Positions 5,102 to 6,115 of a DNA stretch of 6,115 nucleotides are shown here, in pieces. This stretch comes from CBDVAK01 sp965371945 (lineage in GTDB: Bacteria > Pseudomonadota > Gammaproteobacteria > Competibacterales > JAHEDQ01), in assembly GCA_965371945.1 (NCBI GenBank), contig CBDVAK010000218.1, forward strand, positions 1-6,115. Direction: 5' to 3'. The translations under genes and the position numbers were made by a program. Positions within the stretch are counted from its first letter, which is position 1. Each line of letters begins with the position of its first letter. A model generated the notes under the pieces. That model was not told the origin of the DNA. It searched no databases and saw only the letters and a list, made by a program, of their open reading frames with translations.

Positions 5102-6115
5102 ATGAGCCAGCACATACCCGCCACACTCATCCCCGGAGATGGCATCGGACCGGAAATCGTGGATGCCACCCTACAGGTGCTGGAGGCGGTAGAGGCGCCC
5201 TTCCAGTGGGAAACCCGAAGTGCGGGCATGGCCGCGGTGGACAGCGGTGGAGACCCGTTGCCCGAGGAAACCCTGGACAGCATCCGCCGCACCCGCCTGG
5301 CGCTCAAAGGTCCGTTGACCACACCCGTGGGCGGCGGCTACCGGTCGGTCAACGTAGCGCTGAGGAATGAGTTTCAACTCTACGCAAATGTGCGCCCGGC
5401 GCACACCATCGTACCCGGCGGCCGTTACGAAGACATCGACCTGGTGCTGATCCGCGAAAACACAGAGGGGTTCTACGTCGGTTTCGAGCACACCATCGCC
5501 TTGGGCGGTGATCCCGAAGCTGTGGCCATCTCCTCCGGCATCATCACTCGCGAGGGCTGCCGCCGCATCGCCCGGTTTGCGTTCGAGTACTCGATCGCCC
5601 ATGGCCGCAAAAAGATTACGGTCGTCCACAAAGCCAACATCCTCAAGGCATTGACCGGGCTGTTTCTCGACACGGTGCGCGAAGTCGGCAAGGACTATGG
5701 TGACCGAATCTTCTTGGAAGACCGCATCATCGACGCCTGTGCCATGCAACTGGTGCTGGATCCCTATCAGTTCGACGTCATCCTCACCACCAACCTGTTT
5801 GGCGACATCCTGTCCGACGAGATCGCCGGTCTGGTGGGTGGGCTGGGACTGGCGCCCGGCGCCAACATCGGCAAGGACGCGGCCATCTTCGAAGCGGTAC
5901 ACGGTTCCGCCCCCGACATCGCCGGCCAGGGTATCGCCAACCCCGTGGCGGTCATGCTGGCGGCGGCAATGATGCTCGATCACGTCGATCACCAGCAGGC
6001 CGGTACGCGTTTGCGTCAGGCCATAGAGCACACCATACAGGTGGACTCGATCCGCACCCGCGACATGGGTGGCACGGCCTCCACATCGCAATTCGCCGCC
6101 GCGATCGTGGCGCGG
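5102..6115 (+). CDS. NAD-dependent isocitrate dehydrogenase, C-terminal end and stop beyond right edge
   Basis: The enzyme would oxidatively decarboxylate isocitrate to 2-oxoglutarate in the TCA cycle, in the cytoplasm. It belongs to the isocitrate/isopropylmalate dehydrogenase family; 338 codons are visible, close to the full length of the short, mitochondrial-like type. The N-terminus TLIPGDGIGPEIV is the family opening. The block KGPLTTPVGGGYRSVNVALR at 69-88 identifies an isocitrate rather than isopropylmalate or homoisocitrate enzyme: Ser82, Asn84 and Arg88 would contact isocitrate, with Arg98 and Arg118. Tyr125 and Lys177 match the catalytic pair. Asp211, Asp235 and Asp239 (NLFGDILSDE) match the metal ligands. 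HGSAPDIAGQGIANP at 267-281 has Asp272 where NADP enzymes of the E. coli type have Lys, indicating NAD use. It is 77 nt after the MFS gene on the same strand. No stop codon is seen before the edge. Confidence 0.92.
   Translation, partial: MSQHIPATLIPGDGIGPEIVDATLQVLEAVEAPFQWETRSAGMAAVDSGGDPLPEETLDSIRRTRLALKGPLTTPVGGGYRSVNVALRNEFQLYANVRPAHTIVPGGRYEDIDLVLIRENTEGFYVGFEHTIALGGDPEAVAISSGIITREGCRRIARFAFEYSIAHGRKKITVVHKANILKALTGLFLDTVREVGKDYGDRIFLEDRIIDACAMQLVLDPYQFDVILTTNLFGDILSDEIAGLVGGLGLAPGANIGKDAAIFEAVHGSAPDIAGQGIANPVAVMLAAAMMLDHVDHQQAGTRLRQAIEHTIQVDSIRTRDMGGTASTSQFAAAIVAR

Noticed and set aside
5171..6091. Open frame of 306 codons on the minus strand, antisense to isocitrate dehydrogenase
   Set aside because: Its translation has no recognisable domain and is explained by the codon bias of the real gene on the other strand, which has a full set of catalytic motifs.

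Overview
The window is about 60% GC and densely coded, with short intergenic gaps and strong purine-rich ribosome binding sites in front of several genes. Gene content and codon style fit a proteobacterium, perhaps a high-GC gammaproteobacterium. That placement is an impression from protein style, not a demonstrated assignment.

Left half, minus strand (3648 down to 1, running off the left edge): one apparent operon in the order GntR/HutC-type regulator, periplasmic substrate-binding protein, LivH-type permease, LivM-type permease. The gaps are 21 nt (regulator to binding protein) and 71 nt (binding protein to LivH). LivM overlaps LivH by 4 nt. This is the HAAT (hydrophobic/branched-chain amino acid or amide) class of ABC importer; its two ATPases (LivG and LivF) would be expected just beyond the left edge. 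The binding protein carries a twin-arginine signal. A perfect 10-bp hairpin lies between the binding-protein gene and the permease genes.

Centre (3649-3764): a short, AT-rich divergent regulatory region. It holds two overlapping palindromes that cover a good -10 element of a minus-strand promoter, which fits autoregulation by the HutC-type protein and possibly control of both directions.

Right half, plus strand: a strong ribosome binding site drives a 27-codon reading frame that looks like the N-terminus of a 4-oxalocrotonate-tautomerase-family protein and then stops. Nine bases later, in the same frame and without a ribosome binding site of its own, begins a complete 388-residue MFS transporter. 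After 77 nt comes an NAD-type isocitrate dehydrogenase (338 codons visible, running off the right edge with no stop seen).

Together, the regulator probably controls uptake of a small carboxylate, amino acid or amide by the ABC system. The divergent MFS carrier could move the same or a related compound. The substrate cannot be read from the sequence. I see no phage, transposon, CRISPR, rRNA or tRNA features. The most unusual points are the truncated tautomerase that seems to serve as a leader for the MFS gene, and the nested operator.
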